Of a DNA stretch of 64,000 nt, positions 22,370 through 34,641 are shown piece after piece; the stretch's first letter is position 1, and the number at the start of each line of letters is the position of its first letter. This DNA is from Iris pallida (taxonomy: Eukaryota; Streptophyta; Magnoliopsida; Asparagales; Iridaceae). The notes beneath the pieces are model-generated. The model ran no database searches. It was not told the DNA's origin and saw nothing but the letters and a program-made list of their open reading frames with translations. The position numbers were made by a program, and so were the translations under genes. Location: contig JANAVB010042278.1 of assembly GCA_029216955.1 (NCBI GenBank), positions 17,404 through 81,403 on the forward strand. The letters are read 5' to 3'.

Positions 22370-24794
22370 TGTCATGCCCCGCTCCCGTAGAAGCGATCGT
22401 CCTCGCTAAGGCGTGATGCCGCACGAGCCTAGATTGCGCTCGTGCAAGACGGGTTCCATAACGGCCGATTCCAGCGACTGCGACAGGGTCGTCGCACAGA
22501 AGTCCCATACAGAGACATTGAATATTAGTAGCAGAATTTAAAGCAAAACACAAGTCATTTCAAAACACTCTTTTATTGATATTGAAACAAATGTTATAAT
22601 GGGCGCAAGACCAAGATTACATGTCTCTCAAGCTCACTCTTCTCACAATTACAAGTCGCTCAACTCTCTCTCATCTCTTATTTACAAGTCTTTCTGCCAA
22701 TGGAAGCTTCGGAAGGCGACGTTCATACATTATATCCCATATAAGTCTTGACTCCCTGTGGCCGCACGCTTCGAATCGCCAAGGAACTCCGTGCCTCGAC
22801 GCATCCAAGCGAGCTCCACACCACGTGCTTCTACCTGTGCCTGCACATGTAAACTATGTGGGTGTCAGTACTCAACTGTACTGGTGGAATGAGCTCTTCG
22901 CCTACCCATAAAAAACCAACATGTTTGATTTACTTTGTGCAACATAGTCCATTCTTATCAATTTTCTTTCTAGTCTTGTCTTAAGATCAGTTTTATGACA
23001 GACGCCTTAGCATACTTGTGTCTGGGGACCATCCCGTGCTTGTACAACAACGTTAACTCATACTTTGCCTTAGACCCTTCTTGTGCCAATAACGTTAACC
23101 TATCAAGTCGTGTTTGCCTTATGACCATAATCAGAGACGCAACTACATGATAGACCCTATTTCCTTGCCTCTAGACCTTTCTCGTGCTTGCATTGTCAAC
23201 GCACCAACTCATACTTGTCTTCCGTGCCATACTCTGTGACGTAACGACTCGGTCATGCCATGAACTCGATTCGTGCTTCAATATCTCTGAGGCAGTGCCT
23301 CTTCGCTTAGTCTTGCCTATAGTTTAGTTTTGACAGTGCGGCCGTGCCTCACATTTTGAGGGCGTGCCCAGCAACTCAACGTAACTTCACCCAACTTGCC
23401 CTACGGCCCTTCTCGACTTAACTCGTACCAGCTCAAGCCTAACTCATGTAACTCTATGCCAACGACTTAACACTCGACACCATACCTTGTGCCGAAGCAC
23501 GCTGCCTTCGTTGTAGCCAAATCTTAGGCCCAGATATTACGTTCTCTAACTGCATACACATTCAACTCAACTCAATCCAAAGGCACACACGCGGATTGCC
23601 GCCCGTGCCGACACATCTATATAAAAGGTCACTGGCATTAACTATCCATCGTGGACATAGCCTGGCATTCGGGAACCTTGCACCGCAGGTGGCGAACCCC
23701 GATGCAAGTTCCTGACCTATCGATTGCCTATTACCCAGCTCGGCTATACCCTGTTTCCTCCTAGGCCGAGTCGGTCCCTTGGCCCTGGGTTGCCGCTCAT
23801 AGAAACATCGTCCTTGTCGACAAGTTGTCCATGACCACGCACCTACGCTAACTTCTAGACTTAACGTAAATGCATGGTCTCATCATCATCCCTTAGTTCC
23901 TTTGCTTTACTTCTTCCATTTTTCACACTTCCTTTGCAGAGCTCCAAACCAGGGTTGTCTCGACGACTGAACCACAGTCCCAACATATTTTCTCTCGGCG
24001 ACTAACCATCGCTTAGACTTAACATTCTTTGAACTCAGGGAACGGCTACTGCATAGCCTTCCAACTTAACTTGAACATAACGTGTTTCCTTAAGTATCGA
24101 CAGACCGTGGCTAACTTTCCACTGAACCAACCGTGGCTCGTGCCTTAAATCGTCTCGTGTTCTACACAACATTATCACCAAAGACATGCCTCATATGACG
24201 GGCCTTGGGATCGTGGGACTATTTAACTTGACAACCGCAGAATGGACGGGACAGCACTTGGAATGACTTAGGTCGACCGATATAACTTTGCCTAACTTAC
24301 TCAAGCCTACAACTTAAACCGAGGGATGAGCAAAGGCTATGCCAAGCCTTGTGCAGTGGAACCGTGCACGGTTTATCAAGCATTTATGCGGGCAACGCCT
24401 ATGGCTTAGGCAAATTCATAGCTTTTGTACCGAAGACCAACTTTCCTTCTCCCAAGCCACGGGACGAAGGACCGAGTGTTATTTTCAAAGCATGCAGTGC
24501 ACTAACTCTAAGTCGACCGTTGGACCTTTCTATATTTTGTCTCAATCCGACCCGTCGGGATTACTCCGTTTAGCTGTGTGGATTCATCTCTTTTATTATT
24601 AAGCCTACTTGTGCAAGTTGAAAACACGTGATTTATTATGTGAAGGCAAAGATGAGGTAAGTTCACCGAAACTACCCCACTTGAGCAAGCGGTCGCCTTG
24701 ACCGAGTGAGCCTTCAAGCAGCCATCGCAAGGCTAAGTTCGAACGCCGTCGGTGTTTCGATTCTTCCGATTGACTAGCGGGACGGGGCACTACA
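22370..24794 (-). repeat. 3' LTR of element D
   Basis: On the plus strand it runs TGTCATGCCCCGCTCC...GACGGGGCACTACA. It repeats 27398-29821 with scattered differences, many of them C/T or G/A. The frames within it (22621-22911, 24339-24602 and others) are non-coding LTR sequence. Confidence 0.9.
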
Positions 24795-27397
24795 TCATAC
24801 ACCACTCAGAAAAAGTTTCGTCCTCGAAACTTAATGAGTGCACTTATCGGCTTACAACTTGATTCAACATCCTACGTTTCTCGCACAAACTACTCCTATG
24901 TGTTCCCTCAATCCGAGCCACGCTCGTGCTTATCGCTAACTTAGTCGTAAGGCACAACAACCGATCAACCAACATTCAAATTCATCTTAATTCAACGATC
25001 GCAATACCATCAACATTCCTTCGAAACTCACGATTTCAAAATCTTTGACACTTTTCCATTCCTCAAGTCTCACTTGATTCAATGTATCACTTAGTTGGAT
25101 CGTGCACATATTCTAAGCGTCCCCAAAATACATGCATTTCAGCCAAGCCTCGTGATAGAGAATCCACCATCACCATTCGAGTCGGATCGTGCACATATTT
25201 GGGCATCCCTGATATACATGTATGTCAACCGAGCTCGCGAGTGGTGCATCCACAATTTCCTATCACTTCGTACTCGGACGTCTGCCTAACCGCTAGGCTA
25301 TGTCTTTCCGTCAGTACTAGAATCATAGTTCCTAAACAACGATATCAACATTGACCCCATCCTAAGGTCAAACCAAATCGATGGTACGGGGTTTTCTACC
25401 CAAGCTAGCATCACTCCGATTTCTAAACATCAAGCATCGATTTCCTACGCACATCCCAATATTCGTCGTACGGGGTCCGAGTCATTCAGCAAAGCCATCC
25501 TACGACAACTCACGTTCAACCAATTCCATGACATCTCAATATCGTTCATTTAACAAACCATCTTCGCATAGTCTATCTCTTCAAACACGTCCGACATAAT
25601 CTGCCTATCAATCCTTCCAAGTCAAGCACGCTACGATATAATTCACCGCTAAACCATAGTTCACATTCCATACTCCCTAAGTCATTTATCCCAATTCATG
25701 AAATCGATCACAAGGTCATCTGACTTAACAATTTGTTGCGCCCCGATCTCACGCGAGTCAGATTTTCCACGGTGGGCATGAATCACCATGCACGCTCCCG
25801 CGGGATAATCATCCTCATCGGGACGTAACTCTTGTTCGAGTCTAGACTAATTCATTCTTGATGCGCAGATTGGACCTACTCAATCCTGAAGTTTATTTTA
25901 TTCATCGATCGTAAGTCCTAACATCCTCAAATTTCTTTCGCATCAAACCGACGAGTCGAGACAATCAAAGTTGTCGCATCCTAACTTTTCGAGTTCGATC
26001 ATTCCTGCGACATAAATCACCATGTCAGCGCTCACGCGAAACGATCGTCCCAAATTCGACGCAACGTATGTACGAGACTAGAGTCGCGCTTGCGCAAGAC
26101 AAGATCGTCGACGTTGTGGTTATCCGCGTAACCATCAAGACATGATCACTTTAATCCAACATTCATCTCAATCAAAATCCTAAGTATAGGATCCAACCGA
26201 ACAATAACAATTGCACGATCGTCATTCGCCGAGTCAGAGTACCCCCGAGTTATCGCATATCGATCTTTGATATGCCTCAATACCATTGACGATATGCGTA
26301 ACCTGACGATCTTCCTTTGCAACCAATTTCGAGTCGTGCGAATGATGCCATCGTCCGACTGGATAATCTCCTTGATATTCAACTTTAAGTTCGATCATTA
26401 TCCCTCGAATCATTCACAACATCGATTTCCTCAAACCCGAATTCACGTATCGTTCATCCGTCCATCTTAAGTCATCAACAAACGTATTTCTTCAATTCGC
26501 ATCATTCCTTGCTAACTCAAACCATCGAGCAACATTCAATCGAATCCTTAGAGTCATTGCGTAACTTCAAAATTCAACTTTTTTATGTACGCTATCTACC
26601 TGTCGTGCTAACTTTTCGTATACAATCCGTATCAATTTCCTCGATCAAATCATCCGTTCGCTACACCTTAGCTTTTCTTCGATTTGATTTATCTACTCAA
26701 TCATCTTCGCATTTCATACTCACACCATCCTCAATCCCGTGCACGTTCCGTTAAGCATCAATTTCTAGGTTGTTCGAATCCACTTATCGAACTTCATGAC
26801 AACAACTCACTCAATCTAAGGCTTTGCATATGTGCGACGCTTGCTGATAGACTCATCGACACCCCTAATCCTTAATCGATCAACTGACATTCCTGTGACT
26901 ATCACATACACCACTCAGGATTGAAGTCATTCAACAAATCCTTAAACTATCATTAAAATCAAAATCGACTTCTTCAATTTTTTTGTTCGAACCATTCCTT
27001 GAATTCCAAGCACGCCCATCTATTTCACACCGACGATATCATCGCTCGATAGCACCCCTATCGATAGTTATCTTACTTTATTCAATCGAGTTCAAGTCAT
27101 TCTTACTCGACACAATTCAATTCCCACACTCGACTTTTCTAAGGTCGACGCAACTTTGGTGTATATGCCCAGCCCGACTTAGCCAATCGTGCTTACGCGA
27201 ACCATCTTTTTATTTTGTCAAACCGTTCTCCTACATTTTACAAAATAGATAGACTTATTATATGGACATTCCGTGGGACATTTGAGAAAGAACGTACCAA
27301 CGATAGCAACTTACGAAAGCAACAGAGTTTTGCGGAAACATCGAAGTTAAGGAATTCAAACAGTCTAAGGACGTAAAGCCGTGCTCTGATACCATTA
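24795..27397 (-). repeat. Non-coding interior of element D
   Basis: About 2.6 kb with only short frames and no gag or pol motifs. It contains CG-rich words such as ATCGTGCACATATT, which is repeated near 25098 and 25187. The left edge carries the 3' end signature, the right edge the primer site. Confidence 0.8.
27383..27394 (-). other. Primer binding site of element D (tRNA-iMet type)
   Basis: Minus strand TGGTATCAGAGC, the standard plant tRNA-iMet complementary site, three bases downstream of the 5' LTR end. Confidence 0.85.
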
Positions 27398-29821
27398 TGT
27401 CACGCCCCGCTCCCGTAGGAGCGATCGTCCTCGCTAAGGCATGATGCCGCACGAGCCTAGATTGCGCTCGTGCAAGACGGATTCCATAACGGTCGATTCT
27501 AGCGGCTGCGATGGGGTCGTCGCACAGAAGTCCCATGCAGAGACATTGAATATTAGCAGCAGAATTTGATGCAAAACACAAGTCATTTCAAAACACTCTT
27601 TCATTGATATTGAAACAAAGGTTACAATGGACGCAAGGCCAAGATTATATGTCTCTCAAGCTCACTCTTCTCACAATTACAAGTCGCTCAGCTCTCTCTC
27701 ATCTCTCAATTAAAAGCCTTTCTGCCAGCGAAAGCTTCGGATGGCGATGTCCATACATTATGTCCCATATAAGTCTTGACTCCATACGGCCGAATGCTTC
27801 GAATCGCCAAGGAACTTCGTGCCTCGACGCATCCAAGCGAGCTCCGCGCCACGAGCTTCTACCTGTGCCTGCACATGTAAACTATGTGGGTGTCAGTACT
27901 CAACTGTACTGGTGGAATGAGCTCCTCGCCCACCATACAAAACCAATACGTTTGATTTACTTTGTGCAACATAGTCCATTCTTATCAATTGTCTTTCTAG
28001 TCTTGTCTTAAGATCAGTTTTATGACAGACGCCTAGGCATACTTGTGTCTGGGGACCATCCCGTGCTTGCACAATGACGTTAACTCATACTTTGCCTTAG
28101 ACCCTTCTTGTGCCAATAACGTTAACCTATCAAGTCGTGTTTGCCTTACGGCCATAATCAGAGACACAACTACATGATAGGCCCCATTTTCTTGCCTCTA
28201 GAGCTTTCTCTTGCTTGTATTATCAATGCACCGACTCATACTTGTCTTCCGTGCCATACTCTATGACGTAATGACTCGGTCGTGCCATGAACTCGATTCG
28301 TGCTTCAATATCTCTGAGGCAGTGCCTCCTCGCTTAGTCTTGCCTATACTTTAGTTTTGACAGCACGGCCGTGCCTCACATTTCGAGGTCGTGCCCAGCA
28401 ACTCAACGTAACTTCACCCAACTTGCCCTACGGCCCTTCTCGATTTAACTTGCATCAGCTCAAGCCTAACTCATGCAACTCTATGCCAACGACTTAACAC
28501 TCGACGCTATACCTCGTGGCGAAGCACGCCGCCTTCGTTGTAGCCAAATCTTAGGCCCAGACATTGTGTTCTCTAACTGCATACACATTCAACTCAACTC
28601 AATCCAAAGGCACATACGCGGATTGCCGCCCGTGCCGACACATCTATATGAAAGGTCACTGGCATTAACTAGCCATCGTAAACATAGCCTGGCATTCGGA
28701 CCCTTACACCGCAGGTGGCGATCCCCGATGCAAGTCTCCGACCTACCGATTGCCTATTACCCAGCTCGGCTATACCCTGTTTCCTCCTAGGCCGAGTCTG
28801 TCCCTTGGCCCTAGGTTGCCGTTCGAAGAAACATCGCCCTTGTCGACAAGTTGTCCACGACCACGCGCCTACGCTAACTTCTAGACTTAACGTAAATGCA
28901 TGGTCTCATCATCATCCCTTAGTTCCTTTGCTTTACTTCTTCCATTTTTCATACTTCCTTTGTAGAGCCCCAAACCAGGGTTGCCTCGGCGACTGAACCA
29001 CAGTCCTGACATATTTCTTCTCGGCGACTAACCATCGCTTAGACTTAACATTCATTGAACTCAGGGAACGGCTACTGCATAGCCTTCCAACTTAACTTGA
29101 ACATAACGTGTTTCCTTAAGTATCGACAGACTATGGCTAACTTTCAACTGAACCAACCATGGCTCGTGCCTTAAACCGACTCGTGTTCTATGCAACATTA
29201 TTGCCAAAGACATGCCTCATATGACGGGCCTTGGGATCGTGGGACTATTTAACTTGACTACCGCAGAATGAGCAGGACATCACTTGGAATGACTTAGGTT
29301 GACCGTCATAACTTTGCCTAACTTACTCAAGCCTACAACTTAACCCGAGGGACGAGCAAAGGCTATGCCAAGCCTTGCGCAGTAGAACCGTGCACGCTTT
29401 ATCAAGCGTTTACGCGGGCAACGCCTATGACTTAGGCAAATTCATAGCTTTTGCACCAAAGACCAACTTTCCTTCTCCCAAGCCATAGGACGAAGGACCG
29501 AGTGTCGTTTTCAAAGCACGACGTGCACCAACTCTAAGTCGACCGTTGGACCTTTCCATATTCTATCTCAATCCGACCCGTCGGGATTACTCCCTTTAGC
29601 TATGTGGATTCATCTCTTTTATTATTAAGCCTACTTGTGCAAGTTGAAAACACGTGATTTATTATGTGAAGGCAAAGATGAGGCAAGTTCACCGAAACTA
29701 CCCCACTTGAGCGAGCGGTCGCCTTGACCGAGTGAGCCTTCAAGCAGCCATCGCAAGGCTCAGTCCGAACGCCGTCGGTGTTTCGATTCTTCTGATTGAC
29801 TGATCAGGACGGGGCGCTACA
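27398..29821 (-). repeat. 5' LTR of element D
   Basis: On the plus strand it runs TGTCACGCCCCGCTCC...GACGGGGCGCTACA. It is the partner of 22370-24794 and is followed by the duplicated CCTTT. Confidence 0.9.
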
Positions 29822-29826
29822 CCTTT

Positions 29827-30178
29827 AGCCTACGGGCATAAACATGATGTACGTATTCTAGACTACAGCTAGAGCTTATCATATATGACTAATACTCTTG
29901 CTAAGTTTCTCCACTTGTACTACTAGCTTCATGATCATCATTGTATATATGGTTTGGGACGCTTTACTATTGTATGTCTGATGATCATACTTCTTGCACT
30001 TGTATAATTGTATGTGATTGAGATAGCTAGGATTTCTTAACCTAGGATCGACTGTTGGCTTGTAGAAGTAACTGTCTTGACAGCTTATACGTGATTTCAG
30101 AGTACTACTGTACTTTGGTATTGCGTAGCTGGCCATGTCCATCCCCATTTGCTAGTATTATAGTTCTGAGGTGTGACA
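29827..30178 (+). repeat. 5' LTR of element C, right end
   Basis: This resumes the sequence interrupted at 22369 and ends GAGGTGTGACA. The following bases, with CCTATGCAGGTC near 30193, match the leader type seen after LTR A and LTR E. Confidence 0.55.
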
Positions 30179-32101
30179 TAGGTTTTAGTCCTATGCAGGT
30201 CTAATTTTTCAGATATGTGGGGGTTACTGATGTTTAGTTATCTTAATCACAATTATCCTTTATTGATATCCTTCGTATTATTCTATATCTCTGATCCTTT
30301 GACCTGATATCTGCCTTAATCGTTGATCCTTCTTGTCCTATCGATTTGATCCTTATGTCCTTTAACTTTCAGGGGCACTATTCCTAATCCTTCCGATTAT
30401 CTTGTTTGGGTTCTGCCTATGACAGGTTAGCAATCTTCTGTTAGGCCAGTTATGGAGGATCAGTCTCAACATTCAGACGAAGAGTCGAAAGTTGACTCGA
30501 AGGCAGAGATGCCACTCCATCCCGATTAGCCAGCCCAGTCCATACAATCAGCAGTCCGAGAAGAGGTAGTACCAGGTCAGCCCGATGTACCTGCACTCAT
30601 AGGGATTATCAAAGAAATGATAGAGTCACAATAACGACAAGATCTCGCTCTCCAGCAGAGTATCCAGATGTTGATAGACCGTAATGTGCAAGGAATACCC
30701 GAGGAATTTCAAGACACGAACTTGCAGCCAAAGGAAGTACAGATTGGAGCCAGACAGTACCAGTCATCCAGCCAGTCAGCATATCGAGTCCGACCTACTG
30801 TAGAGGCAGTACGAAAGAAAGAGCATGGAGCTAGAAGGACTGCATCCAGAACCGAAGGTCGTAAAAGGAACCATTCGCATGTATCAGGCTTTTCACCTCG
30901 ACGTCCATCACCAGTACCAGCAGACCAACATCCATATCAGAGCCAAGAGTTACTGGTCGTATGTTCATCTGTGGAAGGGAAGGGCACACTCATCTTACCT
31001 GTCGGAGGTCTAACCATCTATGTTTAGCGTACGGATCACCAGACCACCTGATAGGAATTTGTTCCCGGAGGAGTCAAGGTGGATCGTCATCCTTCCAGCC
31101 TTCCAAACATCACACACCAGCGTCGGTTCAGCAGCAGCAAGCTCCAAGGCAGAGAAACCAGAAGCAGTATCGGACAGAACAAGCCTGTACCTATTATGGA
31201 AAGTTAGGGCATTCTAGATCAGTTTGTCGGACAGCCAATAGGCGATGCTTCCGCTGTGGAGAGAATGACCATTCACTTAGCACTTGCCCATATCCGACAT
31301 CCCGAGGAAGGCCATCTACACCAGATATACCCCTGCCATCCATTCAGTCACCCCCGTCATCGCCTCTAGTAGTGGACGAGCAGCAAGGGCCAATACTAGA
31401 TGTTCAACCATCGGCACAGTACCCACCGCCATCGTGCGGTCAGAGGATCAGATAGCTCAGAGCAGTTGCATGCACAGTACCAGGAGCAGCTCTAGTATCA
31501 GCACGAGGGTAATACCTTGGGAGTCTCAGGTGCCATCTTCATGGTCTTTCATCAGTTCTTTTCTTGGGATTTGTGTTTCAGTGGCAGGCCAGGTAGTGGC
31601 GATATATCTTGGGTTCTTGCAGATGACCTTGTATTCTATCCACATATGGAGTACAATGGCTGGCTTGATTTATTCGGTGAGTGAAGACGAGTTTCTCGTC
31701 CCCAACCCTTCTGTCTTCGTATTCGAGGCATGTGATAACTTTATTGGTATCAACTACAAAGATACGTCCAGGGTAGAGTCCTGTCTTAGACTAAGTCATT
31801 GGTACCGACTTACTTTGAGACTTGACCTTATCTATTTTGGAGTCAGTGTAGACCAGCAAGGATGTTGGTCCCTACTCAACTGACTCAGGAGACCTGTTTA
31901 TTTATAGGCCTCCGATCCTTCTTGATTATGGTTGTGTTATTGCTTACGCATTTATTTATATTACAGTTGCCTTCATTTACTCATATGCAATGCTTCATTT
32001 TATGGAGATGATTCTGTTTTCTTGAGCTTTTGTTTTTGGTTATCTTGCTCGACTACCTTTAGAAAATTCTGAGGAAGGAATTTTTCTAAGGATGGGAGAG
32101 A
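30179..32101 (+). mobile_element. Interior of element C: gag-only gypsy-type retroelement
   Basis: The 1.9 kb between the end of the 5' LTR and TGTGAGACCCC at 32102 holds a degraded gag remnant and no protease, reverse transcriptase or integrase. The 3' edge has GGAATTTTTCTAAGGATGGGAG, a gypsy-type polypurine context. LTRs plus gag only recalls the TR-GAG type of non-autonomous element, although a deletion of pol would look the same. 31460-32080 shows no gene. Confidence 0.6.
30452..31457 (+). pseudogene. Degraded gag with four zinc-knuckle remnants
   Basis: Gag proteins package retroelement RNA through CCHC zinc knuckles. The frame starts MEDQSQHSDEES at 30452, with in-frame stops near 30528 and 30632, then a Gln/Arg-rich region. 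After a frameshift around 30955 a knuckle array follows: FICGREGHTHLTC (first Cys replaced), CLAYGSPDHLIGIC (second Cys is Tyr), CTYYGKLGHSRSVC (second Cys is Tyr) and CFRCGENDHSLSTC (intact), between about 30961 and 31305. A Pro/Ser-rich tail follows. Most of the capsid domain normally ahead of the knuckles is missing. The gene is non-functional; the element family is Ty3/gypsy by context. Confidence 0.7.
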
Positions 32102-32443
32102 TGTGAGACCCCGTGTCAATGTATAGGTATTTATATACGGATACGTATTTTTTTACTGTGTTTTATATTTTTTTGATTTTTGGGATGCTTTGAAATTTTT
32201 CCCAACTTATAGATTTTCTCCTTGACCGGCATTTCGCTAGTGTACCATTGTATGTCGGCGGCATACCTGTCACTCCCATTTTTTGTTATAAGTATTTTCA
32301 GTGTACGTATACGGAATTCTGGCCTTTGCCAGAAAACCTGTATTTTGACTCGTCTTTCTTAGCCTTGCGTTGGTTTGATTTTGACTTGGTTTAATTTGGT
32401 TCGGTTCAACTTGGTTTGGATTGGTTTGAGATGAGAAGGTTTG

Positions 32444-32450
32444 TATAAAA
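32444..32450 (+). promoter_or_regulatory. TATA box in LTR C
   Basis: TATAAAA in TTTGTATAAAACCCAACTCC, directly before the CT microsatellite. Confidence 0.55.
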
Positions 32451-32455
32451 CCCAA

Positions 32456-32501
<46 letters not shown>
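32456..32501 (+). repeat. (CT)n microsatellite
   Basis: Over 20 CT units in a row, starting about 6 bases after the TATA box region; likely at the start of the transcribed leader of LTR C. Confidence 0.9.
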
Positions 32502-32506
<5 letters not shown>

Positions 32507-32877
32507 ATTTCATTTCTCTTCATCTTCATCCTCCAACCTAAGGCAAGTACATCTTGCCAAATGTTGGACAAATGTTATTTTGTTTGTTCTAAACTCTTTC
32601 TTACATGATTATAAGTATCTTTAGAACATCACATTTTTCATTTTGGTGGATAAATATTTGTAGATCTAAGTTTATAGCCTTTTCGGTTTTCTTAGGTTTT
32701 GATCTACTAAAATTCATTATTTTCAAGTTTTGATTGTTCTATGTTATAAATAATTCAATTTTACCCAAAATAGACCTTTGAAAAGTTAGGTTTCGACTTG
32801 TTTTGTGAAAGTTATGGCCAAAATGAGATTTGGACATCTTCTATGTTCATCTGTCCTGATTCTGGCAAGGACGATAA

Positions 32878-33228
32878 ATAGTGCCGCAGGCTTGCATAGT
32901 GCTGCATGGATGAATAGTGCCGTAGGCTTGCATAGTGCCGCATGGATGAATAGTGTCGTAGGCTTGCATAGTACCACTTGGATGAATAGTACCATATGGC
33001 TTGTATAGTATCGCAGGCTTGCATAGTGCCGTACGGATGAATAGTGCCGCAGGCTTGCATAGTACCGTATGGATGAATAGTGCCGCATGGCTTGCATAGT
33101 TCCGCAGGCTTGCATAGTGTCGTATGGATGAATAGTACCGCAGGCATCAATAGTACCGTATGGATGAATAGTGTCGCATGGCTTGCATATTGCCGCAGGC
33201 TTGTATAGTGCCGCATGGATGAATAGTT
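32878..33228 (+). repeat. 18/36-base tandem repeat in LTR C
   Basis: Two alternating 18-mers, ATAGTGCCGCAGGCTTGC and ATAGTGCCGCATGGATGA, form about ten 36-base dimers with point changes. The frames crossing it (32786-33244 minus, 32805-33008 plus) are products of the repeat, not genes. GCCGCATGG is the reverse complement of CCATGCGGC, the word repeated in the neighbouring Ogre LTR. Confidence 0.8.
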
Positions 33229-34237
33229 CTGCAGAATGTCGCATATTGTCTATTTTGGCTGTTTTTGGTTGTTTTATGTCCTATTTGGCTGATTTGTGGC
33301 CAGAATTTCTTCCAACTTCCAACATGAAAATTGTAGATCTTTTTCTTGGCTTCAAGAATATGTTACCAACTATTTTATGCAAGTTTGTTTCATTCTTGAT
33401 ATGGAGCCTATGATTGCATTGCATGTTTTCTATCTTAGCCTAAATTGTGATGACCCTACTTAATAGCTTGATATTTCTTTAATAAATGAATTTTTTAACA
33501 TGATTCTATAATATTGTACAGTTAGAGAATGATTCTACCCCTCTCATACCCATAACACTAGTACAGATTCGATTGGTGTTTTAGGCCAAGTAGTTACCTA
33601 ATTTATTCCTTCTCATATGTTATGATGCACCTTTTATCAATATCTATCTACAAGCTTTCTTACGTATATGTTTACTTAACATGATAGTACGCGTTGTGGG
33701 GAACTCATTGTAGAAGCATGGAAAAGAATAAAGAAAGATCCATGCGGCCAAGGAGCCCCATGCGGCTCAGAGAGTTTATGCGGCTCAAGGATCCATGCGG
33801 CTCAAGCGTCTATGCGGCTCAAACAAGTTCTATGCGGCTCAGAGTGGAGCCACGTGGCCTACAAACAGCTCTTCCGTTTGTCCTTTACTGCATTAAATGC
33901 TTTGACGACTGACAGCTCTGACACATGACAGCCATGACACAAAAATACAATTATGACTCCATCATAATGGCAGACTCCTAAAAAAATGAAGGAAATCTCT
34001 GACACAATCTTCCAAAATCCAGAAACCCTCATGAGGACTTGATACGTGGACAGTCGCATGCGGCTCACGAAGACTATCCCCATGCGGCTCAAGCGGAAGC
34101 TTCCCCATGCGGCTCACGAAGACTATCCCCATGCGGCTCACGAAGAAGGCACCCATCATGCGGTCACCTACACTCATGCGGCTCAGATCATTACCATGTG
34201 GTCCAAATGTTCAGGGGGGGCACTCTTAAGCAGCCTT

Positions 34238-34345
34238 GACACGTGGCCAGCCTTATGCGGCTCAATGAGGAGCAACCTTCCTGCAGCTCAGATTTCTGCA
34301 ATAGCTCGCGGTTAAAACACGTGGCATGATAGTAGGGCACGTGGC
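34238..34345 (+). promoter_or_regulatory. Three G-box/ABRE-like cores in LTR G
   Basis: GACACGTGGC at 34238-34247, ACACGTGGC at 34317-34325 and GCACGTGGC at 34337-34345, all 290-400 bases upstream of the TATA box. Another CCACGTGGC lies near 33850. Confidence 0.5.
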
Positions 34346-34633
34346 ATCAAATTAATCGAAATCTCTCAACAAATTCCAGTAAAATATTGGGATCAAATCA
34401 GATTATTTGCAAACAAGCAAATTAATGACACATGTCGAGCAATCCGAGGTTGGCATGACAAATCAGGAGGATTTATGTCAATCATCATTAATTACCCACA
34501 AAAGTTTTGATGCAATCACATTTATTGCTAAAATCTCGTATATTCAAGATGAACGGCCCAGATCCAATGATCCTTAACCGCCGACTTTTAAGAATGGACA
34601 ATCATTGCAAACCCTAATGATGCCCCCCACTCT

Positions 34634-34641
34634 TATAAATA
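34634..34641 (+). promoter_or_regulatory. TATA box of LTR G
   Basis: TATAAATA in the same context as in LTR B (CCCCCCACTCTTATAAATAG). Confidence 0.7.

Larger units (their letters stand above)
22370..29821 (-). mobile_element. Element D: complete non-coding LTR retrotransposon (LARD)
   Basis: Two 2.42 kb LTRs flank a 2.6 kb interior without coding frames. The element reads on the minus strand. Its primer site TGGTATCAGAGC (tRNA-iMet type) lies at 27383-27394, three bases from the right-hand LTR, and its gypsy-type 3' end (AAGTTTCGAGGACGAAAC) lies next to the left LTR. It is flanked by the perfect 5-base target-site duplication CCTTT (22365-22369 and 29822-29826). It inserted into the 5' LTR of element C. 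Confidence 0.92.
32102..33708 (+). repeat. 3' LTR of element C, cut by element G
   Basis: It begins TGTGAGACCCCGTG after the purine-rich tract, has a TATA box, a CT microsatellite and a long tandem repeat, and is interrupted at 33709 by the LTR of element G. Its last 250 bases match 21385-21515 in the 5' LTR only loosely, so C looks old. Confidence 0.6.

Noticed and set aside
22621..22911. 96-codon ORF (and the 135-codon frame at 27604) as genes
   Set aside because: Both are equivalent LTR D positions, unequal in length between copies, without domains.
23618..23629. TATA box CTATATAAAAGG on the plus strand of LTR D
   Set aside because: The element reads on the minus strand and the motif is changed (TATATGAAAGG) in the partner LTR near 28645, so it is not supported.
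32878..33228. Regular repeats resembling a CRISPR array
   Set aside because: The units abut without unique spacers, vary by point changes, alternate in two 18-mers and lie in a plant LTR; it is a minisatellite.
32786..33244. 152-codon minus-strand repeat protein
   Set aside because: It is the translation of the 36-base minisatellite, broken by flanking non-coding DNA; no start or regulatory context.
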